The notes under the pieces are model-generated. The model worked only from the letters and a program-made list of their open reading frames with translations, did not search any database and was not told the origin of the DNA. The translations under genes were made by a program, and so were the position numbers. This document shows positions 1-5,348 of a DNA stretch of 5,348 nucleotides, in pieces (within the stretch, counting starts at the first letter, position 1; every line of letters starts with the position of its first letter). This stretch comes from Sphingobacteriaceae bacterium (GTDB taxonomy: Bacteria; Bacteroidota; Bacteroidia; Sphingobacteriales; Sphingobacteriaceae), in NCBI GenBank assembly GCA_947458775.1, contig CANGZX010000058.1, positions 1 to 5,348 of the forward strand. Direction: 5' to 3'.

Positions 1-2252
1 TAGATGTGCTGGATGAATTCCCCATCGTAACTGCCCAACAATTGGCTCTTTGGGAATGGATGTCTACCTATTACCTGTGTACCTTAGGCGAAGTGATGCA
101 AGCAGCCCTGCCATCGGCCCTTAAATTGGCCAGTGAAACCAAGGTAACGTTAAATATTGATGCTGATTACGATAAATCTACCTTAACAGATAAAGAGTTT
201 TTGCTCTTGGATGCCTTAGAAATACAACCCGTATTGACCATTGCTGAGATTGTGAAAATTCTCGATCAAAAAACGGTATTCCCTATTCTTAGGGCACTTT
301 TCGATAAAGGAATGATTACCATATCGGAAGAATTAACCGAAAAATATCGGGCTAAAACAAAAACTTACGTTCAGCTAAACAGTTTCTATGCCGATGCCGC
401 CAACCGAAGAGCCTTATTTGACCTGCTAGAACGAGCTCCCAAGCAAGTAGACGTGTTGCAAGCCTATTTACAATTGGCTAAAACCCAAAACGAAATTGCC
501 AAGAGCGATTTATTGGAGGCAAGTGATGCCTCAGCCGCTACATTACAAGCTTTAGTTGCAAAAGAAGTGTTTACACTTGTTGAACAAGAAGTGAGCCGTT
601 TATCGGGTGTAGAAGCCGATTTGGATGCCGATTTTACACTCAGTCCTCCCCAGCAAGAAGCGCTAAATCAACTCAAAACAAATCTGCAAGAAAAAGAAGT
701 TTGCTTGGTGCATGGGGTAACCGCTTCGGGCAAAACCGAAATCTATATTCGACTCATTGAAGAATATTTGGCAAATGGCAAACAGGTATTGTACCTACTT
801 CCCGAAATTGGCCTAACCACCCAAGTAATTCAGCGTTTGCAAAAAATATTTGGCACCAAAATAGGCGTATATCATTCTAAATTTAACGATAACGAACGGG
901 CCGAAATTTGGCAAAAAGTACTTAATGGCGATTATCAGATTGTTTTAGGTGCCCGCTCTGCCGTTTTTTTACCTTTCAATAACTTAGGCTTGGTAGTGGT
1001 AGATGAAGAACACGAAAATTCCTTTAAACAATTCGATCCGGCTCCACGTTACCATGCCCGAGATTCCGCCATTTTTCTAGCATCGTTATTTAAAGCCAAG
1101 GTAGTGTTGGGTTCGGCTACCCCAAGTTTCGAATCGTATTATAACGCTAAAATTGGTAAATACGGACTTATTACACTTTCTGAGCGGTATGGTGGGGTGC
1201 AACTGCCCGATATTCAGGTGGTTTCCATTCCCGACGAAACCAAGCGAAAAACCATGCAGTCGCACTTTACCAGCGTACTTTTAAGCGAAATTAAAGGCGC
1301 CTTGGCTCGTAAAGAACAAATTATACTTTTTCAAAACAGACGGGGTTATGCGCCTGTGTTATTGTGCGCAACTTGTGGCTATACGCCTAAGTGCATCAAC
1401 TGCGAAGTGAGTTTAACCTATCACAAAAGTAGCGGCAAACTGCATTGCCATTATTGTGGCTACCGCCAAGATACGGTGCCTCTCTGCCCGGCTTGCGGTT
1501 CTACCAAAATAGAGCATAAAGGCTTTGGTACCGAAAAAGTAGAAGACGAATTGAGTCTTATTTTTCCGGAGGCACGTATTGCCCGTATGGATGTAGATGC
1601 CACCCGTACCAAATACGGTTTTCAGCAACTAATAAGTGATTTTGAAGATAAAAAAATAGATATTTTGGTAGGTACCCAAATGGTAGCCAAGGGTCTCGAT
1701 TTTGCCAATGTAAGCACCATAGGCATTTTAAATGCCGATTCGATGCTCAATTTCCCTGATTTCAGGGCCTTTGAACGTAGTTATCAGCTCTTGGCCCAAG
1801 TTTCGGGTAGGGCAGGCCGACGAGATATACGAGGGAAGGTACTAGTACAGGCCCATGATATTCACCATAGAGTATTACAGCAAGTTATAGATAATGATTA
1901 CGAAGGATTATTTCAAACAGAACTTATTGAGCGTAGGAATTACAAGTACCCACCCTTATACCGCTTAATTAGCCTGTGCATAAAACACAAAGATCCCGTA
2001 AAACTGAATCAAATAGCCGAATATGTAGCCGTCTTATTGCGCCAGCAGTTTGGCGATAGATTACTTGGCCCCGAAGCCCCTTTTGTAAACCGCATTCGAA
2101 ATTATTACTTGCAAGATATTTTACTGAAGGTAGAAAAAGAAGGTCTTTCTGCACAAAAAGTGAAAATCGCCCTGCAGCAAATTTTGCAAAGCTTTGAGCA
2201 AGAGGTACTTTCAAAAGGGTGCATCATTCAAGTAGATGTAGACCCGTATTAA
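1..2252 (+). CDS. priA: Primosomal protein N' (replication restart helicase PriA), 5'-truncated by window edge
   Basis: PriA is a superfamily 2 3'-to-5' DNA helicase that recognises abandoned forks and starts primosome assembly for replication restart. The first complete codon is at position 3. The frame is open to the edge, and the first visible residues (VLDEFPIV, then WEWMSTYYLCTLGEVMQAALP) match the interior of the N-terminal 3'-end-binding domain, so about 75 residues lie outside. The GTG at 6 is not the start. Counting residues from that GTG: the winged-helix region lies around 50-205; Walker A GVTASGKT is at 237-244; the DEEH box is at 333-336; GSATPS is at 369-374. All eight zinc cysteines are present as four CxxC pairs (454/457, 463/466, 481/484, 494/497). 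GTQMVAKGLDF is at 556-566, QVSGRAGR is at 598-605, and the C-terminal domain follows. About 749 visible residues plus the missing part fit Bacteroidota PriA length. No catalytic or zinc residue is missing. The gene ends 27 bases before pcm, on the same strand and in the same frame. Confidence 0.97.
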   Translation, partial: DVLDEFPIVTAQQLALWEWMSTYYLCTLGEVMQAALPSALKLASETKVTLNIDADYDKSTLTDKEFLLLDALEIQPVLTIAEIVKILDQKTVFPILRALFDKGMITISEELTEKYRAKTKTYVQLNSFYADAANRRALFDLLERAPKQVDVLQAYLQLAKTQNEIAKSDLLEASDASAATLQALVAKEVFTLVEQEVSRLSGVEADLDADFTLSPPQQEALNQLKTNLQEKEVCLVHGVTASGKTEIYIRLIEEYLANGKQVLYLLPEIGLTTQVIQRLQKIFGTKIGVYHSKFNDNERAEIWQKVLNGDYQIVLGARSAVFLPFNNLGLVVVDEEHENSFKQFDPAPRYHARDSAIFLASLFKAKVVLGSATPSFESYYNAKIGKYGLITLSERYGGVQLPDIQVVSIPDETKRKTMQSHFTSVLLSEIKGALARKEQIILFQNRRGYAPVLLCATCGYTPKCINCEVSLTYHKSSGKLHCHYCGYRQDTVPLCPACGSTKIEHKGFGTEKVEDELSLIFPEARIARMDVDATRTKYGFQQLISDFEDKKIDILVGTQMVAKGLDFANVSTIGILNADSMLNFPDFRAFERSYQLLAQVSGRAGRRDIRGKVLVQAHDIHHRVLQQVIDNDYEGLFQTELIERRNYKYPPLYRLISLCIKHKDPVKLNQIAEYVAVLLRQQFGDRLLGPEAPFVNRIRNYYLQDILLKVEKEGLSAQKVKIALQQILQSFEQEVLSKGCIIQVDVDPY

Positions 2253-2266
2253 TCGCTTAAAACACC

Positions 2267-2274
2267 TATTTTTG
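2267..2274 (+). promoter_or_regulatory. Putative Bacteroidota -7 promoter element for pcm
   Basis: TATTTTTG matches the Bacteroidota -7 consensus TAnnTTTG at every fixed base. It lies in the 27-base priA-pcm gap, only five bases before the pcm ATG. No convincing -33 TTTG/TTG is seen 19-21 bases upstream. If it is used, transcription would begin at or very near the start codon, giving a leaderless or very short-leader mRNA. pcm could equally be cotranscribed with priA. AT-rich gaps produce such octamers by chance fairly often. Confidence 0.4.
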
Positions 2275-2279
2275 TAAAA

Positions 2280-2936
2280 ATGGCCTATAAATTTGTTGAT
2301 AAGTATAGAGAGCAGGGTGCCCGAAAAAAATTGGTGGCTTTATTGCGTGAGCGTGGCATTTCTGACGAACGGGTATTAATAGCCATTGGCAAGGTTCCCC
2401 GTCATTTTTTCTTCGACGAAACGTTTTGGAACCAAGCCTACAAAGACATTGCATTTCCTATTGGCGATGGACAAACCATTTCTCAGCCTTATACAGTTGC
2501 CTACCAAACCGAGTTGTTGCACATTCAAAAAGGCGATAAGGTATTGGAAATTGGTACAGGTTGTGGTTATCAAACCTGTGTACTTTTAGAATTGGGCGCA
2601 AAAGTGTTTACCATTGAACGTCAAGAGAACTTATTCAGGCGCACCATTCAAGTATTACCTAAAATGGGCTATCATCCACAGTTTTTTTTGGGCGATGGTT
2701 CTATGGGTATTGCTGAACAGGCTCCTTACGATAAAATAATTGTTACGGCTGGTGCCCCATTGGTGCCCGAAATATTGCTTAAACAATTAAAAGTGGGTGG
2801 TATTTTGGTTATTCCGGTTGGCGATGCTAATGAGCAAAAAATGGTTACCGTTTTGCGTGTAAGCGAAACCGAGTTCGAAAAAATTGTGTTAGATACTTTT
2901 CGCTTTGTGCCTTTATTGGGCGACCAAGCATGGTAA
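2280..2936 (+). CDS. pcm: Protein-L-isoaspartate(D-aspartate) O-methyltransferase
   Basis: This cytosolic repair enzyme methylates, from S-adenosylmethionine, the abnormal L-isoaspartyl groups that form as proteins age; the ester then collapses through succinimide back toward normal aspartate. The 218 residues are full length (E. coli Pcm has 208). Visible signatures are RVLIAIGKVPRHFF at 31-44; the family substrate-site motif IGDGQTISQPY at 61-71 with the conserved Ser68; SAM motif I VLEIGTGCGYQT at 88-99; acidic post-motif I TIER at 111-114; GDG at 138-140; YDKIIVTAGAP at 150-160; LKVGGILVIPVG at 170-181; and the C-terminal FVPLLGDQAW. The ATG at 2280 is the only sensible start, since the next Met is residue 129 and the priA stop lies ten codons upstream in the same frame. 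There is no Shine-Dalgarno sequence. The gene may follow priA in an operon or use its own promoter. Its TAA directly abuts the smpB stop codon on the opposite strand. Confidence 0.96.
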   Translation: MAYKFVDKYREQGARKKLVALLRERGISDERVLIAIGKVPRHFFFDETFWNQAYKDIAFPIGDGQTISQPYTVAYQTELLHIQKGDKVLEIGTGCGYQTCVLLELGAKVFTIERQENLFRRTIQVLPKMGYHPQFFLGDGSMGIAEQAPYDKIIVTAGAPLVPEILLKQLKVGGILVIPVGDANEQKMVTVLRVSETEFEKIVLDTFRFVPLLGDQAW

Positions 2937-3386
2937 TTAGCGTTTCATGGCCCGATCCATCTCTATCTTAGAGTCGCGATCTTTGAGTGTTTCCCGTTTA
3001 TCGTAAATCTTTTTACCCTGAGCCAAGCCAATAAGCACCTTGGCAAATCCGCGGTTGTTTACAAATATTTTGAGTGGGATAATGGTAAAGCCTTTTTCTT
3101 CTGTTTTGGCTTTCAATTTTGCCAATTCCTTTTTATTGAGCAATAAAATGCGGTCTCTTTTGGCTTCGTGGTTGTAAAAAGAACCATGCGAATATTCGGC
3201 AATATGCATATTGCGGATATACAATTGCTTATTCAAAAAGGCACAAAAAGCATCGTTAATATTCGCTTTCCCATCGCGAATAGATTTAATTTCGGTACCC
3301 AGCAACTGTATGCCAGCCGTAAACTCTTCGAGTATGTGGTACTCGAAGTAGGCTTTTTTATTCCGAATGTTTAAATCAGTGCTCAT
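2937..3386 (-). CDS. smpB: SsrA-binding protein SmpB (trans-translation)
   Basis: SmpB binds tmRNA (SsrA) and carries it into the empty A site of ribosomes stalled on broken mRNAs, so that the nascent chain is tagged for degradation and the ribosome released. The 149 residues cover the whole family. NKKAYFEYHILEEFTAGIQL at 9-28 leads into GTEIKSIRDGKANINDAF at 30-47, the most conserved part of the OB-fold. NMHIAEYSHGSFYNHEAKRD follows at 59-78, then the helix LLLNKKELAKL, and GLAQGKKIYDKRETLKDRDS at 120-139 with the hallmark YDKR. The basic tail ends EMDRAMKR; in known structures this tail becomes a helix in the mRNA channel. The ATG at 3386 is the first Met, the next being residue 60. The gene lies 42 bases downstream of mntH on the same strand, so it may be cotranscribed or use the weak promoter in that gap. 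The ssrA gene is not in this window. Confidence 0.97.
   Translation of the reverse strand: MSTDLNIRNKKAYFEYHILEEFTAGIQLLGTEIKSIRDGKANINDAFCAFLNKQLYIRNMHIAEYSHGSFYNHEAKRDRILLLNKKELAKLKAKTEEKGFTIIPLKIFVNNRGFAKVLIGLAQGKKIYDKRETLKDRDSKIEMDRAMKR
3315..3359 (+). terminator. Candidate plus-strand hairpin plus T-run, embedded antisense in smpB
   Basis: A perfect 9-bp inverted repeat, CTTCGAGTA (3326-3334) and TACTCGAAG (3340-3348), flanks the five-base loop TGTGG. The stem can extend with TA/TA (3320-3321 with 3349-3350) and AGCC/GGCT (3315-3318 with 3351-3354), leaving a single G and AACT bulged on the left side. TTTTTT at 3354-3359 follows directly, as in an intrinsic terminator on the plus strand. 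It lies about 380 bases past the pcm stop, and pcm and smpB have no intergenic space to hold a terminator. The same bases encode SmpB residues 13-21 plus the conserved Lys-Lys before them, so coincidence is a real alternative. Confidence 0.35.
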
Positions 3387-3421
3387 GCCACAAATTTCGT
3401 GTTTATATCTGAATTTTTGGC
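3387..3421 (-). repeat. Imperfect dyad filling the mntH-smpB gap, ending at the smpB ATG
   Basis: Read on the minus strand, GCCAAAAATT and AATTTGTGGC form a ten-base inverted repeat with one mismatch (A opposite G) around a 15-base loop. The right arm touches the smpB start codon. In mRNA it could fold into a weak hairpin that crowds the translation start; as DNA it could be an operator overlapping the putative smpB promoter. No U-tract follows, so it is a poor terminator for mntH. The stem is AT-rich and chance is possible. Confidence 0.3.
3391..3398 (-). promoter_or_regulatory. Possible weak -7 promoter element for smpB
   Basis: GAAATTTG on the minus strand matches five of the six fixed bases of TAnnTTTG; the first T is G. 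It ends four bases before the smpB ATG. The stretch AAATTTGTG is shared with the region upstream of mntH, which gives mild support. No -33 element is visible, and transcription could simply continue from mntH. Confidence 0.25.
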
Positions 3422-3428
3422 TTTCCGC

Positions 3429-5297
3429 TTAATTAATAATGAGCACAGGTATTTTAACTTGATGGCGCACCTTATTTACGGTAGTACCAAAAAGTATATC
3501 TTTTATGTTTCGGTGGCCATGGGCACCCATTACCAATAAATCAAAGGATTGGCTGTTTATAATTTGCACAATGGCGGTGGCAGCAGTTCCGTAGCCCACC
3601 TTGATTTCTACTTTATAACCAAGAGTAAGTAAATTATCTTGATATTTTTTTAGATTCTCCATGTCTAAGCTGGTTTCTAAATCCATTACTTCATCGCCAT
3701 GATACCGAGCACCTGCTGTTTCAACTACGTGAATTAAGGTGTATTGGGCCTTTTTACCACCTTGCAAAATGGCATGTTGTATGGTATTGATATCCTTAGC
3801 AGTAAAACCAATGGTTATACCAATATGACTATAACTGGCTGGCTTGTGTTCAGAAAAGGCAATTGCTTCTCCGTGCGGCAGGTTCTTTTTTTCTGCGAAA
3901 CTATGCAGTAGCGGGTAAATTAAGATGTAAATAAGCAGGCCAGCAATACTTACCGCTGCTGGAATTACCAAGCCATAAACCCACCAGGTATGCCCAGAAC
4001 TTTGTAGCCAATTGTAAATTTCTTCAACTACCAATTTTGCATTTAAGCTAACAATAATGCTTGCACTTAACCAGGCTAGCACCTTTACCCAGGGTTTAAT
4101 GGCGAAATTTCCCATTAATTTTTTGTTTGACGTAAAGTGGATGAGTGGAATTACAGCAAAGCCCAATTGTAAACTTAAAACTACCTGGCTCAATATGAGT
4201 AATTTACCTAAAGCCGTTTCACCGAAATAAAGGATGGTAATAAAGGCAGGTATAATGGCTAAAAGTCGGGTTAGTAGGCGTCTAATCCAAGGTTGAATAC
4301 GCAGGTTTAAATGGCCCTCCATTACAATTTGACCGGCTAAGGTGCCTGTAATGGTAGAACTTTGCCCGGCAGCAATTAGTGCAATTGCGAAAAGCGTAGG
4401 TGCCAAACTCCCAAATATATCGTTCAGTAATCGGTGCGCATCCTGAATTTCAGCAACTTGGTATAAGCCATTTTTATAAAAGGCACTGGCAGCTAAAATA
4501 AGAATGGCTGCGTTTACAAAAAATGCCAAGTTTAAGGCAATAGTAGTGTCCCAAAAATTATACTTTAAGGCCTCTTGTAGCCCCGAGTCTGTTTTTTCGA
4601 TTCGCCTAGTTTGTACCAAAGACGAGTGTAAGTATAAATTGTGGGGCATTACCGTGGCGCCAATAATCCCTATGGCAATATATAGGGCGCTCCCTGATAG
4701 GATGCTTGGTTTAAATGCCTCTATAATTTCTAATCCGGAGGGTTTAACAATAAACATTTCCAATAAAAAGGCAGCCCCAACCACAAAAACCATCGAAATA
4801 ATAAAACCCTCCATGATTCGGATGCCTTTATGAAGTAAGAAAAGAAGGAGTATAGTATCAAAAATAGTGATGGAAATACCCCAAATTAACGGCAACCCAA
4901 ATAAAAGGTTTAGTCCGATGGCCATACCAATAATTTCGGCTAAATCACAAGCAATGATGGCGGTTTGAGCCAACAGGTATAAGGGAATATTAGCCCATTT
5001 TGGGTAGGCATTGCTAGAAGCTTGTGCTAAATCCATACCACCTACAATGCCCAAACGAGCGCTTAGGCTTTGTAATAAAATGGCAATTAGGTTCGAAAGC
5101 AATAACACCCAAATGAGCTGATAGCCGAACTGGCTACCTCCAGCCAAATCGGTGGCCCAGTTTCCTGGATCCATATAGCCCACACTAATGAGGTAAGCCG
5201 GGCCAAAAAAGGCAAACCATTTTCTCCAACCTGCTTTATTGCCGGTTTTTACCGAAGAATGTATTTCATCTAAAGAGCCTTTTTGACTTGTTTTCAT
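3429..5297 (-). CDS. mntH: Nramp/MntH-family divalent metal transporter with C-terminal universal stress protein domain
   Basis: This inner-membrane importer of Mn2+ and probably Fe2+ is expected to be proton-coupled, as in the Nramp family. Its 622 residues exceed the roughly 410-430 of a plain MntH because a USP domain follows. About twelve hydrophobic segments lie between residues 27 and 464. The unwound TM1 motif DPGN is at 43-46 and the TM6 motif MPHN at 217-220; D43, N46, A214 and M217 correspond to the Nramp metal site, and the Met favours transition metals over Ca/Mg. The conserved GQSSTITGTLAGQIVMEG is at 311-328. The USP part, about 487-622, includes LIHVVETAGARYHGDEV and the nucleotide-loop pattern G-2x-G-9x-G(S/T) at 591-605 (G591, G594, G604, T605). 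The Asp usual after strand 1 is Gly497. With twelve segments the USP domain would be cytosolic. The ATG at 5297 precedes SLDEIHSSV; the next Met, 42, would remove TM1. Metal and nucleotide preference are inferred. Confidence 0.95.
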   Translation of the reverse strand: MKTSQKGSLDEIHSSVKTGNKAGWRKWFAFFGPAYLISVGYMDPGNWATDLAGGSQFGYQLIWVLLLSNLIAILLQSLSARLGIVGGMDLAQASSNAYPKWANIPLYLLAQTAIIACDLAEIIGMAIGLNLLFGLPLIWGISITIFDTILLLFLLHKGIRIMEGFIISMVFVVGAAFLLEMFIVKPSGLEIIEAFKPSILSGSALYIAIGIIGATVMPHNLYLHSSLVQTRRIEKTDSGLQEALKYNFWDTTIALNLAFFVNAAILILAASAFYKNGLYQVAEIQDAHRLLNDIFGSLAPTLFAIALIAAGQSSTITGTLAGQIVMEGHLNLRIQPWIRRLLTRLLAIIPAFITILYFGETALGKLLILSQVVLSLQLGFAVIPLIHFTSNKKLMGNFAIKPWVKVLAWLSASIIVSLNAKLVVEEIYNWLQSSGHTWWVYGLVIPAAVSIAGLLIYILIYPLLHSFAEKKNLPHGEAIAFSEHKPASYSHIGITIGFTAKDINTIQHAILQGGKKAQYTLIHVVETAGARYHGDEVMDLETSLDMENLKKYQDNLLTLGYKVEIKVGYGTAATAIVQIINSQSFDLLVMGAHGHRNIKDILFGTTVNKVRHQVKIPVLIIN

Positions 5298-5319
5298 GCA
5301 GAGATAACGCGAATATGCA

Positions 5320-5327
5320 CAAATTTA
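5320..5327 (-). promoter_or_regulatory. Putative Bacteroidota -7 promoter element for mntH
   Basis: TAAATTTG on the minus strand matches TAnnTTTG at all fixed bases. It sits 22 bases before the mntH ATG, which would give a leader of about 15 bases. The expected -33 position falls at or just beyond the right edge of the window, so it cannot be judged. In the visible 51 bases upstream I see no manganese riboswitch and no clear MntR or Fur operator dyad. Confidence 0.45.
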
Positions 5328-5348
5328 GGGTCTGTGGCTTAGGATAAA

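Noticed and set aside
6..8. GTG at position 6 as the real start of priA
   Set aside because: The frame is open to the window edge, and the residues at this point correspond to the interior of the PriA N-terminal domain, so the true start lies upstream of the window.
1754..1767. CCCTG-ATTT-CAGGG inverted repeat within priA
   Set aside because: It is a short stem inside conserved PriA codons (FPDFR) with no T-run or regulatory context.
2250..2282. priA and pcm in the same reading frame, separated by one TAA and nine sense codons, suggesting a readthrough fusion
   Set aside because: Both proteins have normal family ends at this point, the spacer residues resemble neither family, and no readthrough signal is recognisable. 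A shared frame has a one-in-three chance.
2916..2927. TTGG-GCGA-CCAA hairpin near the 3' end of pcm
   Set aside because: A four-pair stem without a T-run is too weak to call a terminator and is expected by chance.
2961..2973. CTCTA-TCT-TAGAG hairpin just after the pcm stop, as its terminator
   Set aside because: The stem is only five pairs with a three-base loop, and no T-run follows.
3168..3374. 68-residue open frame on the plus strand opposite smpB
   Set aside because: It mirrors the conserved SmpB coding sequence and has no family resemblance or start signal.
4504..4833. 109-residue open frame on the plus strand inside mntH
   Set aside because: It lies wholly antisense to conserved transporter membrane segments, has no recognisable domain or start context, and is best explained as a shadow of the mntH codons.
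5298..5348. Manganese riboswitch or MntR/Fur operator upstream of mntH
   Set aside because: Only 51 bases are visible. No yybP-ykoY-like structure fits, and I find no clear dyad beyond a CACA/TGTG pair, so nothing can be called.

Overview
The window holds four protein-coding genes packed almost end to end. It looks like an ordinary core-genome segment of a Bacteroidota bacterium. The reasons are moderately AT-rich DNA, no clear Shine-Dalgarno sequences before the starts, upstream matches to the Bacteroidota -7 promoter consensus TAnnTTTG, and proteins that read like Bacteroidota versions of their families. I cannot place it below phylum level.

Layout: positions 1-2252 (+) carry priA, the replication-restart helicase, which lacks roughly its first 75 residues because the window begins inside the gene. 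After 27 bases comes pcm at 2280-2936 (+), a protein-L-isoaspartate O-methyltransferase. The pcm stop codon directly abuts the stop codon of smpB at 2937-3386 (-), the tmRNA partner of trans-translation, so the two genes meet tail to tail with no base between them. Upstream of smpB on the minus strand, after 42 bases, lies an Nramp/MntH-type divalent metal transporter at 3429-5297 (-) fused to a C-terminal universal stress protein (USP) domain. The last 51 bases (5298-5348) are the mntH upstream region with a promoter-like element. No stretch over 300 bases lacks a gene. I see no RNA gene, mobile element, CRISPR array or origin.

Functionally the genes share only a loose stress and repair theme: fork restart, repair of aged proteins, rescue of stalled ribosomes, and manganese/iron import with a nucleotide-sensing-type domain. 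I see no evidence that they form one system, and no clearly undescribed system. The points most worth a second look are: the transporter-USP fusion, whose USP part keeps the phosphate-loop glycines but lacks the usual adenine-contacting Asp; a perfect 9-bp inverted repeat with a following T-run inside smpB, placed where a plus-strand terminator for pcm would be useful; and an imperfect dyad filling most of the mntH-smpB gap right up to the smpB start codon.
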